Assembly: GCA_017442225.1 (NCBI GenBank)
Contig: JAFSAR010000012.1
Span: 1-64,000, forward strand
Length of the DNA stretch: 64,000 nt
Direction of reading: 5' to 3'
DNA from: Clostridia bacterium
GTDB lineage: Bacteria > Bacillota > Clostridia > Oscillospirales > Acutalibacteraceae
Part shown: positions 17,108-27,062 of the stretch, piece by piece
Layout of the letters: each line of letters opens with the position of its first letter
Numbering within the stretch: position 1 is the first letter of the stretch
The notes under the pieces: generated by a model
What the model was told of the DNA's origin: nothing
What the model saw: only the letters and a program-made list of their open reading frames with translations
The model's database searches: none
Made by a program: the position numbers and the translations under genes

Positions 17108-17933
17108 AGCATATAACGACTGCAAAAGGCAGTTACAAGCGGCAGGCATAGAGGATTACGTTTTCGAGTCCAAGCAGATAATAAAACACGTAACGGGTTA
17201 TACCAACGCGCAGATACTTACAAAGTATACCCAGCCGCTTACCGACTTTCAGCAAAACAACCTTACCGCAATAATAAAACAGAGGTTAATCCGCTATCCG
17301 TTACAGTACATACTGCGACGCTGGAACTTTTTTGGACGCGAATTTTTTGTAGGACCCGGCGTACTGATACCGCGTAGTGACACCGAAACGTTAATAGATG
17401 TGTGTCTTGAAACGGTTAAAGTAAAACAAAATCCAAGGGTTCTCGATTTGTGCGCAGGTACGGGATGTATAGGTATCACCATCAAAGGCGAGTGTGAAAC
17501 GGCTGACGTTACGTTGGTTGAAAAGTTTGATGAAGCACTTGAATATACAATCAAAAATGCCGCACATAACAATCTTTTGGTAAAAATCGTAAAGGGCGAC
17601 GTTTTAAATATTGAGGGCGCCGACGGACTGTATGACCTAATTGTCAGCAATCCGCCGTACATAAATGATAAAGATATGAAAACTCTGCAGCCCGAGGTCG
17701 CTTTTGAGCCTGCTACGGCGCTTGCAGGAGGTAGCGACGGACTTGAATTTTACCGACACATAGCAAAAGAATATAAAAAGCATCTTGCGGGCGGCGGAGT
17801 TATGGCTTTTGAGGTTGGTATAAATCAGGCTGACGCTGTGGCTTATATTATGAAGGAAAACGGTTTTACAGATGTTCAGACACGCAAGGATATGGGCGAA
17901 ATTGACAGGGTGGTTTTTGGGACACTGAATTAA
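17094..17933 (+). CDS. prmC: Peptide chain release factor N5-glutamine methyltransferase
   Basis: A 279-aa SAM-dependent methyltransferase that modifies the GGQ glutamine of release factors. Visible features are the N-terminal helical substrate domain (1-80), the PRSDTETL motif, the SAM-binding [12 protein letters not shown], and the catalytic NPPY in IVSNPPYIN. Length is normal. It overlaps the YqhQ-family gene and ends 37 bases before recA. The release factor gene prfA itself is not in this window. Confidence 0.93.
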   Translation: MTIFEAYNDCKRQLQAAGIEDYVFESKQIIKHVTGYTNAQILTKYTQPLTDFQQNNLTAIIKQRLIRYPLQYILRRWNFFGREFFVGPGVLIPRSDTETLIDVCLETVKVKQNPRVLDLCAGTGCIGITIKGECETADVTLVEKFDEALEYTIKNAAHNNLLVKIVKGDVLNIEGADGLYDLIVSNPPYINDKDMKTLQPEVAFEPATALAGGSDGLEFYRHIAKEYKKHLAGGGVMAFEVGINQADAVAYIMKENGFTDVQTRKDMGEIDRVVFGTLN

Positions 17934-17970
17934 GTATAATATAACCAAAGAAATTTGGAGGTATAAAAAT

Positions 17971-19125
17971 ATGGCAAAAGAAAAAGCAACAAAAACAGTA
18001 GGAACAGACAAGTCTGCCGAAGGCAGAGAAAAGGCATTGCAGACCGCAATGGCGCAGATAGAAAAGCAGTACGGCAAGGGCGCTGTAATGCTTTTGGGTG
18101 AGAATGCCGCAATGAACGTTGAGCACATAAAAACAGGCTCTATGGCGCTTGATATGGCGCTTGGTATCGGCGGAATTCCGCGCGGCAGAATTATAGAAAT
18201 CTACGGTCCCGAATCCTCGGGTAAAACAACACTTGCGCTTCACTGTGTGGCAGAGGCTCAGAAAGAGGGGGGAACTGCTGCGTTTATCGACGTTGAGCAC
18301 GCGCTTGACCCTGTTTATGCCGCAGCTCTCGGCGTAGATATTGATTCTCTTCTGGTTTCCCAACCCGACAGCGGCGAGCAGGCACTCGAAATTGCAGAGG
18401 CGCTCGTTCGTTCTGGCGCGATTGACATAATTGTTGTTGACTCGGTAGCGGCCCTTACAACACGTGCCGAAATCGAGGGCGAAATGGGTGACAATCACGT
18501 GGGACAACTTGCGCGTCTTATGTCACAGGCAATGCGCAAGCTTACAGGCGCGCTTTCAAAATCAAACTGCAGCGCGATATTCATCAACCAGCTGCGTGAA
18601 AAAATTGGCGTAATGTACGGCAATCCCGAAACTACCACAGGCGGCCGCGCGCTCAAGTTCTATTCGAGCGTGCGTATAGACGTCCGCAAGATAGAAACCC
18701 TTAAAAACGGTAGCGAGATTATCGGCTCGCGCACCAGAGCAAAGGTTGTTAAAAACAAGGTAGCGCCCCCGTTCCGCGAGGCAGAATTTGACGTTATTTA
18801 CGGCAAGGGTATATCAAAGGTTGGTGAGCTTGTGGATATGGGTCTTGAGCTTGAGGTGTTAAAACGTTCAGGCGCTTGGTTCTACTATGGAGATACCCGC
18901 ATAGGTCAGGGCAGAGATAACGTAAAGCAGCTTTTTGAGGATAATCCCGAATTCGCCGCTGAGATAGAGGAAAAGGTTCGCGCGCGTTATGCCGAAATTA
19001 TGGGTAACAAGGGCAAAAAAGACGCGCCCGCAGACGACGAGCCCGTTATTATGCCTGTAGAGGCAGAACAGCCTGCCGAAATAAAGCACAAAAAGGTAAA
19101 TATTGATATAGCGGTTGACGATTGA
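17971..19125 (+). CDS. recA: Recombinase RecA
   Basis: A 384-aa strand-exchange ATPase for recombination and SOS signalling. Walker A is GPESSGKTT (residues 79-87), Walker B is [10 protein letters not shown], the L2-type loop contains [22 protein letters not shown], and the C-terminus is acidic. GGAGG precedes the ATG. Upstream only 37 bases are free; they hold a TATAAT (17935-17940) without a convincing -35, so transcription may come partly from prmC. I saw no Gram-positive LexA box (GAAC-N4-GTTC) there. recX overlaps the stop by one base. Confidence 0.98.
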   Translation: MAKEKATKTVGTDKSAEGREKALQTAMAQIEKQYGKGAVMLLGENAAMNVEHIKTGSMALDMALGIGGIPRGRIIEIYGPESSGKTTLALHCVAEAQKEGGTAAFIDVEHALDPVYAAALGVDIDSLLVSQPDSGEQALEIAEALVRSGAIDIIVVDSVAALTTRAEIEGEMGDNHVGQLARLMSQAMRKLTGALSKSNCSAIFINQLREKIGVMYGNPETTTGGRALKFYSSVRIDVRKIETLKNGSEIIGSRTRAKVVKNKVAPPFREAEFDVIYGKGISKVGELVDMGLELEVLKRSGAWFYYGDTRIGQGRDNVKQLFEDNPEFAAEIEEKVRARYAEIMGNKGKKDAPADDEPVIMPVEAEQPAEIKHKKVNIDIAVDD

Positions 19126-19751
19126 TGAAAATTGTCGAAATAAAAAAGGATAAAAAGCATACGGTCAGGGTTGTATTTGATAATTCAAAATATTTTAACT
19201 TTGACTTAGATTATTGGAATTCAATCTGTTTGCACGAAGAGGACTATATCGGCGAGCAGGATTTAAAGCATCATCTTGCCGAGTCTGACTATATCCGCGC
19301 AAAGACGCGCGGTATGTGGTTTTTGGACCGCGCCGATTACAGCGAAAAAAAGCTTTATGAGAAAATTGTCGCAGGCGGTATATCAAATACCGCCGCGGCA
19401 AGAGCGGTAGCCCGTATAAAAGAATTAGGGCTTATAGATGATAAAAAATTGGCGTCCCGTCTTGCAGAGCAGATGAGTGAAGCTAATATATCAAAACGCG
19501 AAGCGTATGCCAAGCTTTATCAAAAAGGCATACCGACAGATATTATAAAATCCGTGTTAGAGGAAACCGAGTTTGACGAGGTTTCACAGGTTGAAGCCGT
19601 AATACAAAAAAAGTACAGAACAAAAATGTCCGATAGGGACGGTATACAAAAGGTTTATGCCGCACTTATCCGCAAGGGCTTTTCCTACTCGGCGGTGCGT
19701 GATGCGATAAAAAAATACACACAAGAAATCGAACTTTGCGAGGAATACTAA
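19125..19751 (+). CDS. recX: RecA regulator RecX
   Basis: A 208-aa protein of the RecX family, which modulates RecA filaments by direct binding. It contains tandem three-helix units with the typical pieces RADYSEKKLYEKI, ARIKELGLIDD and YAKLYQKGIPTDII. The ATG overlaps the recA stop by one base (TGATG), so translation is coupled. It is followed by rimO with another one-base overlap. The N-terminal 60 residues are beta-rich, as in other Firmicute RecX proteins. Confidence 0.9.
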   Translation: MKIVEIKKDKKHTVRVVFDNSKYFNFDLDYWNSICLHEEDYIGEQDLKHHLAESDYIRAKTRGMWFLDRADYSEKKLYEKIVAGGISNTAAARAVARIKELGLIDDKKLASRLAEQMSEANISKREAYAKLYQKGIPTDIIKSVLEETEFDEVSQVEAVIQKKYRTKMSDRDGIQKVYAALIRKGFSYSAVRDAIKKYTQEIELCEEY

Positions 19752-21073
19752 TGTATAAAATCAGCATGGTATCACTTGGTTGTCCTAAAAATCAGGTTGA
19801 TGCCGAAATGATGCTTTACTCATTAAAGCAGGCAGGGTACCAGATCGGCGTGCCCGAGGCAGATGCCGACGCAATTATTATAAATACCTGCGGCTTTATC
19901 GAGGATGCCAAAAGCGAAGCAATAGAAAACATACTTGAAGCCGCGCAGTACAAGACTGACGGTAATTGTAAGGCTGTAATTGTTACGGGCTGTCTTGCCG
20001 AGCGTTACCGTGACGACGTCACGACTGAAATTCCAGAGGCGGACGTCTGCGTGGGTATCGGTTCTAACGGCAATATTGCCGAAATTGTTAAAAATGCTAT
20101 AGAGGGCAAGGCTCAAAATAGTTACGGCGCAAAAGAGGATTTGAATTTAAACGGCAAACGCATTTTGGGTGGGTGGCCGTTTACGGCATATCTTAAAATA
20201 GGCGACGGCTGTGACAACTGCTGTACCTATTGCGCGATACCCAAAATCCGCGGTAAAATGAGAAGCCGTACCATTGAGTCTTGCGTTGCCGAGGCAAAAG
20301 AATTGGCTCAAAGCGGTGTTCGCGAACTGATAGTTGTAGCGCAGGACACCACCGCCTACGGTACCGACCTTTATGGCGAGAGCAGGCTGTGTGAGCTTTT
20401 GCGCGAGCTTTGTAAAATTGATGGCATTGAGTGGATAAGAACACTCTACACCTACCCCGAGCGCATTACCGACCAACTACTGCAGCTGATCGCAAATGAG
20501 CCCAAGCTTGTAAAATACCTTGATATTCCTATTCAGCACGTAAATGGCGAGATACTTAAACGTATGAACCGTCGCGGAGACAAGCAATCGCTTACTGCTT
20601 TGATTAACAAAATTAGATCCACGATACCCGACGTTACGCTTCGTACAACGTTGATTACAGGTTTCCCAGGGGAAACCGAGGCGCAATACGATGAGCTGCA
20701 CCAATTCGTACGGGAGGCGCAGTTTGACCGCCTTGGTTGTTTTACCTATTCTGCCGAGGAGGGAACTATAGCGGCAGAATTACCCAACCAGATAGACGAA
20801 CAGGTAAAGACTGACCGTGCCGAGCATATAATGGAAACCCAGCTTGATATAGCATCTGCCAAAAACGGGGAAAAAATCGGCACCATACAGCGAGTGCTGA
20901 TAGAAGGTTGGGATGATTATATCAAATGCTACTACGGCAGAAGCGAGGCTGATGCCCCCGAAATTGACGGCAAGGTTTTCTTTATGGCAAAAGAACAACT
21001 ACTTATAGGCGACTTTGTCAACGTCCAAATTAACGATATCATTGAATATGACTTGTTAGGAGAACAGTTATGA
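19751..21073 (+). CDS. rimO: Ribosomal protein S12 methylthiotransferase RimO
   Basis: A 440-aa radical SAM methylthiotransferase acting on an Asp of ribosomal protein S12. The N-terminal UPF0004 domain begins SMVSLGCPKNQVDAE and supplies three cluster cysteines; the radical SAM motif is GDGCDNCCTYCAIPKIRG; a C-terminal TRAM-type domain follows. SLGCPKNQVD distinguishes RimO from MiaB-type enzymes. The ATG at 19751 follows GAGGAA and overlaps recX by one base; the 3' end overlaps pgsA by four bases. Confidence 0.95.
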   Translation: MYKISMVSLGCPKNQVDAEMMLYSLKQAGYQIGVPEADADAIIINTCGFIEDAKSEAIENILEAAQYKTDGNCKAVIVTGCLAERYRDDVTTEIPEADVCVGIGSNGNIAEIVKNAIEGKAQNSYGAKEDLNLNGKRILGGWPFTAYLKIGDGCDNCCTYCAIPKIRGKMRSRTIESCVAEAKELAQSGVRELIVVAQDTTAYGTDLYGESRLCELLRELCKIDGIEWIRTLYTYPERITDQLLQLIANEPKLVKYLDIPIQHVNGEILKRMNRRGDKQSLTALINKIRSTIPDVTLRTTLITGFPGETEAQYDELHQFVREAQFDRLGCFTYSAEEGTIAAELPNQIDEQVKTDRAEHIMETQLDIASAKNGEKIGTIQRVLIEGWDDYIKCYYGRSEADAPEIDGKVFFMAKEQLLIGDFVNVQINDIIEYDLLGEQL

Positions 21074-21657
21074 ACACACCAAACAAATTAACCTTAGGCA
21101 GAATGATTGCAACGCCTATTTTTATGGCTACAATGCTTATAGAGTTTCCTTTTCATTATTTAGTGTCGCTCATACTTTTTGCGGCGGCGTCACTTACCGA
21201 TATGATAGACGGAAAAATGGCAAGAAAATATAACCTTGTTACCGATTTTGGCAAGTTTTTAGATCCGCTTGCCGATAAAATGCTTACAACGTCTGCATAC
21301 TTAGGCTTTATGTTCCTTTTTGCGAAAAGTGGTAGCTACGGCTGGCAGATGACAACGATTGTGTTTATTGTTTTATTCCGCGAGTTTATGGTGTCGTCAC
21401 TGCGCCTTGTTACCGCAAAATCGGGGCTTGTTGTAGCGGCAAATATATGGGGCAAGTTAAAGACCGTTTCCCAGATGGTAGGACTTGTAGCGGCATTGTT
21501 CTTCTATACGCTTATAGTAGACTTTAAGCTTTCACAAATACAGCCCGTTTGTGATATAATAATAATGGTATTGTTCTGGATTTCGGCAATTCTTTGCGTC
21601 ATATCAGGACTAATATACCTTAACGAGTGTAAAGACTATATAAATTCATCAAAGTAA
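21070..21657 (+). CDS. pgsA: CDP-diacylglycerol-glycerol-3-phosphate phosphatidyltransferase
   Basis: A 195-aa integral membrane enzyme making phosphatidylglycerol phosphate, the committed step to phosphatidylglycerol. The CDP-alcohol phosphatidyltransferase motif is clear: D-x2-D-G-x2-A-R-x8-G-x3-D-x3-D in SLTDMIDGKMARKYN followed by FGKFLDPLADK. Several transmembrane helices flank it. The start overlaps the rimO stop (ATGA). The rimO-pgsA order is common in Firmicutes. Confidence 0.95.
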   Translation: MNTPNKLTLGRMIATPIFMATMLIEFPFHYLVSLILFAAASLTDMIDGKMARKYNLVTDFGKFLDPLADKMLTTSAYLGFMFLFAKSGSYGWQMTTIVFIVLFREFMVSSLRLVTAKSGLVVAANIWGKLKTVSQMVGLVAALFFYTLIVDFKLSQIQPVCDIIIMVLFWISAILCVISGLIYLNECKDYINSSK

Positions 21658-21676
21658 CCCCTTGGAGTTGATGCAA

Positions 21677-22306
21677 TTGTTTGATTTATTAAAAGAAGAT
21701 ATACAGGCTATAAAAGACCGAGACCCTGCGGCAAAATCCACCTTAGAGATTTTGCTGTTGTATCCCGGTCTTAAAGCCATTAGAATGCACCGTCGCGCGC
21801 ACAAGCATTATCTGAAAGGTCACGCCTTCAGGGCGCGGTATATTTCACAAAAAGCGGCACGAAAAACGGGCATTGAAATACACCCCGGCGCTACCATAGG
21901 CAGACGCTTGGTTATTGACCACGGTACGGGTATTGTAATAGGCGAGACCACTGAAATCGGCGATGACGTACTGATTTATCAGGGCGTAACACTCGGCGGT
22001 ACGGGTAAGGACGTCGGCAAACGCCACCCAACCATAGGTAACCGCGTTATGATAAGCGCAGGCTCAAAGGTTTTAGGTCCTATAACAATAGGCGATGATT
22101 CACGCGTAGCGGCAGGCGCTGTGGTACTTAAGGACGTTCCGCCCAATTCTACAGTGGTGGGCGTACCCGCGCGTGTTGTACGTCAAAACGGTAAAAAGGT
22201 TGACATCAAGCCCCTTGACCAGATACACATACCCGATCCCGTACAGCTTGAAATTGACAACATAAACAAAAAACTTAAAAAGTTAGAAGAGCAAATAAAG
22301 GAGTAA
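21677..22306 (+). CDS. cysE: Serine O-acetyltransferase
   Basis: A 209-aa enzyme of the left-handed beta-helix acetyltransferase family that makes O-acetylserine for cysteine synthesis. An N-terminal helical part (DLLKEDIQAIKDRDPAAKS) leads into hexapeptide repeats (GATIGRRLVIDHGTGIVIG) with the typical GVTLGGTG motif. TTG at 21677 is favoured because GGAG lies nine bases before it and family members begin at that point; ATG at 21671 is the alternative. It is followed after six bases by cysS, a logical cysteine-supply pairing. Confidence 0.93.
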   Translation: MFDLLKEDIQAIKDRDPAAKSTLEILLLYPGLKAIRMHRRAHKHYLKGHAFRARYISQKAARKTGIEIHPGATIGRRLVIDHGTGIVIGETTEIGDDVLIYQGVTLGGTGKDVGKRHPTIGNRVMISAGSKVLGPITIGDDSRVAAGAVVLKDVPPNSTVVGVPARVVRQNGKKVDIKPLDQIHIPDPVQLEIDNINKKLKKLEEQIKE

Positions 22307-22312
22307 CCCCAT

Positions 22313-23692
22313 ATGAAAATTTTTAACACTCTGACACGAAACAAAGATGAACTTGTGCCGATTACACCCGGCGAAGTAAAAATATATGCCTGTGGACCAA
22401 CGGTTTATAACTATATTCACATAGGCAACGCGCGCCCGCTTTGTGTGTTTGATGTGTTGCGCCGATACTTAGAATGGCGCGGCTATAAGGTAACCTTTGT
22501 TCAAAACTTTACCGACATTGACGACAAGCTTATCAAAAAAGCAAACGAAGAGGGCATCACTGTGCCCGAGGTTGCCGAGCGATTTATAAAAGAATTTTGG
22601 GTAGATGCAAAAGGACTTAACGTGCGCGAAGCCACAGTACATCCCAGAGCCACAGAAAACATTGATGAAATCCAGCGTATTATCAGCGAGCTTGTTGAAA
22701 AGGGCTACGCGTATACTGCGGGCGGCGACGTGTATTTCCGTTCTAAAAAATTTGATGAATACGGCAAGCTGTCGCATCAGCCCCTTGAAGACTTAGAGGC
22801 GGGCGCGCGTATTGCTACCGATGACATAAAGGAAGACCCAATGGACTTTTGCCTTTGGAAAGGCGCAAAACCGGGCGAGCCCTATTGGGCTTCACCTTGG
22901 GGCGATGGCAGACCAGGCTGGCATATAGAGTGCTCCGCTATGGCAGAGAAATATCTTGGCAAAACAATAGATATCCATTGTGGCGGACTTGACCTTATTT
23001 TCCCTCATCACGAAAATGAAATCGCACAAAGCGAGTGCGCCAACGGTTGTGACTTTGCGCACTATTGGATGCACAACGGTTTTATAAATGTTGACAATCA
23101 CAAAATGTCAAAGTCTCTCGGCAACTTCTTTACCGTTCGTGACGTTGCCGAAAAATACGGCTATGAGCCCATTCGTTATTTGATGATTTCTTCACAGTAT
23201 CGCGGACCTATTAACTACTCAGTTGATATTATAGAGCAGGGCAAAAACGCTCTTGAGCGCTTATACACTTGTCGTAATAATATTGATTTTGCTCTGCAAT
23301 CTGCGGCAGAAGGCGGCGAAATCCCCGCGTTTATCGAGGAACGCAAGCAGGAGTTCATCACCGCTATGGACGACGATCTTAACACCGCTGACGCATTGGC
23401 GGCGGTATTCACGCTTGTTCGTGATATTAATACCGCGATTGCAAATGGCGCTGCTCGCGACACACTTAACGCGTGCGCGGCTGCTTTTGATGAACTCACA
23501 GGTGTTTTAGGTCTTGTTTATAACCGCAAAACAGAGACGCTTGACAGCGAAATAGAAGAGCTTATCGCAAAGCGTACCGAGGCGCGCAAGGCCCGCGACT
23601 TTAAAACCGCTGACGAAATCCGCGACAAGTTAAAGGAAATGGGTATTATTCTTGAAGATACCCCTCAGGGCGTAAAATGGACCAGAGCGTAA
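22313..23692 (+). CDS. cysS: Cysteinyl-tRNA synthetase
   Basis: A 459-aa class I synthetase. The HIGH-type motif lies in [18 protein letters not shown], zinc ligands include that Cys and the GWHIECSAM and [10 protein letters not shown] segments, and the KMSKSLGN signature is at about residue 264-271. An anticodon-binding helical domain ends the protein. Translation is probably coupled to cysE. The 3' end overlaps the next methyltransferase gene by 16 bases. Confidence 0.97.
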   Translation: MKIFNTLTRNKDELVPITPGEVKIYACGPTVYNYIHIGNARPLCVFDVLRRYLEWRGYKVTFVQNFTDIDDKLIKKANEEGITVPEVAERFIKEFWVDAKGLNVREATVHPRATENIDEIQRIISELVEKGYAYTAGGDVYFRSKKFDEYGKLSHQPLEDLEAGARIATDDIKEDPMDFCLWKGAKPGEPYWASPWGDGRPGWHIECSAMAEKYLGKTIDIHCGGLDLIFPHHENEIAQSECANGCDFAHYWMHNGFINVDNHKMSKSLGNFFTVRDVAEKYGYEPIRYLMISSQYRGPINYSVDIIEQGKNALERLYTCRNNIDFALQSAAEGGEIPAFIEERKQEFITAMDDDLNTADALAAVFTLVRDINTAIANGAARDTLNACAAAFDELTGVLGLVYNRKTETLDSEIEELIAKRTEARKARDFKTADEIRDKLKEMGIILEDTPQGVKWTRA

Positions 23693-24414
23693 TTAAAAAA
23701 GAGCCGATAGGCGAGGGGAAATATATTTACGTATCACCCCACCATACCTTTGGCACCGACGCTGTGTTACTGAGTCATTTTGCAAGGCCTAGAAAAAACG
23801 ACAAAGCGGTCGACTTGGGAACAGGCTGCGGAATAATCGCGTTTTTAATGCTGCGTGACGGAAAGTGTCAGTCGTCTTACGGCGTCGATATATCGGGCGA
23901 GGCGATAGAACTTGCAAAAAAGACAAAGGAAGAGTATAATTTTAACAGTTTTACCCCCGTATTATCCGATTTAAAGGATTTAAAGGGAAAAGTACCGTTC
24001 GGCTCAAATACTCTCGTTACCTGCAATCCGCCTTACAAGGCGCCGCAAGCAGGACTTAAAAACCCCGATAGCGTCAAAAGCGTTGCGCGTCACGAGGTCG
24101 AGTGCACGCTCGAGGATATTATCGCCGTGGGAGCCAAGCTTTTGCAGACGGGCGGCAGATTTTGTATGTGTCAGCGTCCCGAGCGGCTTGCCGAGATGAT
24201 GTCGCTTATGCGTAAGTACAAGGTAGAGCCAAAAAGATTGCGCCTTGTGTGTAAATGTGTAGGTGCTTCACCGTGGCTTGTGCTTGTTGAGGGCAGACGC
24301 TGCGGCAATACGGCTCTTAGTATTGAGCCAACGCTTTACGTAGAGGACGGAAACGGCAATTTTTCAGATGAAATGATACAAATTTACGGAAGTTATAAGG
24401 AAGCATATCTATAA
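23677..24414 (+). CDS. TrmN6-type tRNA (adenine-N6) methyltransferase family protein
   Basis: A 245-aa SAM-dependent methyltransferase. The Rossmann motif is VDLGTGCGIIAFLML, and the catalytic CNPPYKAPQ (N-P-P-Y) points to amino-group methylation of adenine in nucleic acid. It resembles the tRNA1(Val) m6A37 family (YfiC/YabB-like). In many Firmicutes this gene is next to rsmI, as here, where the start of rsmI overlaps its stop by one base. The exact tRNA target is inferred. Confidence 0.85.
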   Translation: MDQSVIKKEPIGEGKYIYVSPHHTFGTDAVLLSHFARPRKNDKAVDLGTGCGIIAFLMLRDGKCQSSYGVDISGEAIELAKKTKEEYNFNSFTPVLSDLKDLKGKVPFGSNTLVTCNPPYKAPQAGLKNPDSVKSVARHEVECTLEDIIAVGAKLLQTGGRFCMCQRPERLAEMMSLMRKYKVEPKRLRLVCKCVGASPWLVLVEGRRCGNTALSIEPTLYVEDGNGNFSDEMIQIYGSYKEAYL

Positions 24415-25235
24415 TGAGTGGAAAACTTTATATAGTCGGCACACCCATAGGCAATCTTGAGGATTTTTCGCCCCGTGGCAGAAGAATTTTAAGTGAGGTA
24501 GATTTTATTGCCGCCGAGGATACCCGCGTTACAGTAAAGCTGCTTAATCACCTTGGAATTTCCAAGCCTATGGTAGCATACTTTGAACATAATAAAAAAG
24601 AGCGTGGCAACGTTGTAATCGACCGATTGCTCGCAGGTGAGACATGCGCGCTTGTTACCGATGCAGGTATGCCCGCGATATCGGACCCTGGCGAAGATTT
24701 AATACGCGAGTGTCACGAAAACGGCGTTGCGGTAGAATCAGTGCCGGGTCCTACGGCGTTTGCAACGGCAATGGCTTTGTCAGGAATGCCAAGCGGCAGA
24801 TTTTGCTTTGAAGGCTTTTTGTCGGTTAACAAGCCGTCGAGAATCAAGCATTTAGAAGAGATAAAAAACGAGCGCCGTACGCTTATTTTTTACGAGGCGC
24901 CGCACAAGATGACAAAAACGCTTGCCGATATGTACGACACCTTTGGCGACCGTAAAATCGCAATAGTCCGCGAGATTACAAAAATACACGAAACGGTAAT
25001 GCGGACAAGCTTTAGCGAAGCGATAGAATTTTATAAACAAAATGAACCTCGCGGCGAATACGTGCTGATTATAGAGGGCGCGAAAGAGGAAAGTGTAAGT
25101 TATACTTTAGCCGATGCGGTAAAGCTTGCTAAAAGGTTTATTGACGAGGGACAACCCGCTTCTGCTGCGGCAAAGGAAGCGGCAAAAGTGACAGGAATTA
25201 AAAAAAGTGATATATATAAGCAGATGCTTATGTAA
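24414..25235 (+). CDS. rsmI: 16S rRNA (cytidine1402-2'-O)-methyltransferase
   Basis: A 273-aa tetrapyrrole-methylase-fold enzyme that 2'-O-methylates C1402 in the decoding centre. Signature pieces are LYIVGTPIGNLEDFSPRGRRIL, AAEDTRV, and TDAGMPAISDPGEDL, with the later FEGFLSVNKPSR and FYEAPHK. Normal length. It overlaps the preceding methyltransferase by one base. Confidence 0.95.
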   Translation: MSGKLYIVGTPIGNLEDFSPRGRRILSEVDFIAAEDTRVTVKLLNHLGISKPMVAYFEHNKKERGNVVIDRLLAGETCALVTDAGMPAISDPGEDLIRECHENGVAVESVPGPTAFATAMALSGMPSGRFCFEGFLSVNKPSRIKHLEEIKNERRTLIFYEAPHKMTKTLADMYDTFGDRKIAIVREITKIHETVMRTSFSEAIEFYKQNEPRGEYVLIIEGAKEESVSYTLADAVKLAKRFIDEGQPASAAAKEAAKVTGIKKSDIYKQMLM

Positions 25236-25250
25236 AAATGGTGGTGCAAT

Positions 25251-26858
25251 ATGAGCGAAAAAAACAATTTTGGCATCAATTTTGACGATAAGTATGAGGA
25301 AATTATTGCCGCAATGCAAAAAAAACAAGAGGAAGAATATGAGGACATAGTTTCCGATTCAAGTCTTAGCGGCGGAAAACATATATATGAGGATATCAGT
25401 TCAAGCTCTAAGAAAAAGGGCTTTAAGGCTTGGTGGCGCCATCTGACGCGCGGCAAAAAAGCGGCGCTTATCAGCGCTACGAGTGTTGTTCTGATAATCG
25501 CAATATTGCTTGGCTGGTTTTTTAGCTATTTTAAATATAATTATAATTCTATAACTACCGACCCCGACGAGCTCGGCTTTACCAACGTTAAGGAAAAAGG
25601 CGTTATAAACGTTGCGCTTTTTGGTGTTGACTCGCGCGACGAAACGGTGTTTAAGGGCAATACCGATAGTATTATGATTTTAAGTCTTAATACAAATACA
25701 AAAAAGGTAAAAATCTTTTCTGTTATGCGTGATACCCTTGTGCCTATGGAGTATCAGGGCGATAGTTATTTCGGCAAGATAAACTCTGCTTATGCAAAAG
25801 GCCCTGAGCACGCTATAAAAACCATAAATCAGGCATTTGATTTGGATATATCCGAGTATGCCACCGTTAATTTTTACGGTATGACCGATATCATTGATGC
25901 GGTTGGCGGCATCACAGCCACAATTACACAGGACGAGCTTACCTGGAAGGGCAACGACCATCCCAATCTTAACAACTGTATGGACGAAATTTGCAAAGAG
26001 ATGGGACTTAACGCCAAGGATTATTACATTCATACTTCAGGCGAGCAGACTCTCAACGGCGTTCAGGCTGTGGCTTATGCTCGTGTACGTCACTGCACTA
26101 CCGTATGGGGTACGCGTGACGATTTTGGTAGAACCGACCGTCAGCGCCACGTTATGCAGGAATTGTTTAATAAAGCAATCACAATGAAAAAGACACAGTA
26201 CGTATCGCTTGCAAAGGCGCTGATTCCCTGCAGTGAAACGTCACTTTCTTATGCCGATATAGTAGGTCTTGCTACCAATATACTGCTCAGCTCTCCCACC
26301 TTTGAGCAATACCGTCTGCCGCCGTCAGAGTATCAGAGCGAATTTTTGATGACAAGTCCGTCGGGCTATGGCTCAGTAATTTACTATGACCTTGATTACG
26401 CGGCAAAAATGATAAACGCTATAATATACGACGACGTAACTATGGAGCAGTATATAGAGTTAAATCCGATTGAGAGAAATAATTGGTATTATGAAATGAC
26501 TGGATCGAGCGGCAGAAGACCGTCAAACAATACAACCTCATCACAGCAAACGACAACCTCAAGCGAGCCTGAGGAATCAAAACCCTCAGATGAGCCCGAA
26601 GAATTAAAGCCTTCGAGCGAGCCCGAGGAATCAAAGCCCTCAAGCGAGCCTGAGGAATCTAAACCTTCAAGCGAACCTGAAGAATCAAAGCCTTCGAGCG
26701 AGCCCGAGGAATCAAAACCCTCAGACGAGCCTGAGGAATCTAAACCTTCAAGCGAGCCTGAAGAATCAAAGCCTTCGAGCGAGCCTGAGGAATCAAAACC
26801 CTCAAGCGAGCCTGAGAAAACCGAGGATACGTCAAGCGACGCAACCGTTACGCCGTAG
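25251..26858 (+). CDS. LytR-CpsA-Psr (LCP) family cell-wall glycopolymer ligase
   Basis: A 535-aa membrane-anchored protein. A cytoplasmic N-terminus (1-68) and one transmembrane helix (about 70-92) precede an LCP domain: GVDSRDE, NTDSIMILSLN, SVMRDTLV and later GVQAVAYARVRH. LCP enzymes attach teichoic acid or capsule chains to peptidoglycan using the pyrophosphate-lipid donor. The C-terminus is a tail of nine 9-residue repeats (SEPEESKPS type) plus a partial one, probably extended and wall-spanning. It may serve the polymer loci at 28-38 kb or 47-50 kb; this is inference. Confidence 0.92.
   Translation: MSEKNNFGINFDDKYEEIIAAMQKKQEEEYEDIVSDSSLSGGKHIYEDISSSSKKKGFKAWWRHLTRGKKAALISATSVVLIIAILLGWFFSYFKYNYNSITTDPDELGFTNVKEKGVINVALFGVDSRDETVFKGNTDSIMILSLNTNTKKVKIFSVMRDTLVPMEYQGDSYFGKINSAYAKGPEHAIKTINQAFDLDISEYATVNFYGMTDIIDAVGGITATITQDELTWKGNDHPNLNNCMDEICKEMGLNAKDYYIHTSGEQTLNGVQAVAYARVRHCTTVWGTRDDFGRTDRQRHVMQELFNKAITMKKTQYVSLAKALIPCSETSLSYADIVGLATNILLSSPTFEQYRLPPSEYQSEFLMTSPSGYGSVIYYDLDYAAKMINAIIYDDVTMEQYIELNPIERNNWYYEMTGSSGRRPSNNTTSSQQTTTSSEPEESKPSDEPEELKPSSEPEESKPSSEPEESKPSSEPEESKPSSEPEESKPSDEPEESKPSSEPEESKPSSEPEESKPSSEPEKTEDTSSDATVTP
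26562..26818 (+). repeat. 27-base tandem repeat in the LCP gene
   Basis: Nine full 27-base units (26562-26804) and a partial tenth encode SEPEESKPS, with two units beginning D and one carrying Leu for Ser. Units differ mostly at synonymous positions (agcgagcctgag versus agcgagcccgag), so the array is in frame and has drifted under selection for the peptide. Confidence 0.95.
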
Positions 26859-26867
26859 GTGTCGACT

Positions 26868-27053
26868 ATGGAAAACAAGAGTACAAACTGTGAAACTTGC
26901 GCAAATTATATATACGACGCAGAGTATGACGAGTATTTTTGTGACTGCCGTCTTGATGAGGATGAAATGGCGCGGTTTTTAACCTCGCAGACCTTTAACT
27001 GTCCGTATTATAATTTTTATGACGAGTATAAAATAGTACAAAAACAAAACTGA
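26868..27053 (+). CDS. Small DUF6472-type cysteine-rich protein
   Basis: A 61-aa acidic protein with the pattern C-x2-C-x-NY-x-YD, a central LDEDEMARF and a final CPYYNFYDEYKIV. Four to six cysteines (CETC, FCDC, CPYY) could bind zinc or iron. It matches my memory of DUF6472, a small family of unknown function common in Clostridia. The ATG at 26868 lies eight bases after an AGGTG; a GTG at 26859 is in frame but lacks a site. It sits between the LCP gene and plsC and is probably cotranscribed. Confidence 0.72.
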   Translation: MENKSTNCETCANYIYDAEYDEYFCDCRLDEDEMARFLTSQTFNCPYYNFYDEYKIVQKQN

Positions 27054-27062
27054 GGGATAAAA

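Noticed and set aside
17934..17970. Possible SOS (LexA) control of recA
   Set aside because: No GAAC-N4-GTTC type box was seen in the short upstream gap; only a lone TATAAT.
17637..18507. Overlapping minus-strand frames opposite prmC and recA
   Set aside because: Cys/Phe/Leu-rich shadows of strongly conserved plus-strand genes.
26562..26818. Tandem array considered as a CRISPR
   Set aside because: Units are contiguous 27-base coding repeats without spacers.
26489..26878. Minus-strand frame of 129 codons opposite the LCP repeat
   Set aside because: It is the reverse reading of the 27-base repeat (Gly/Ser/Asp repeats) with no start signal.
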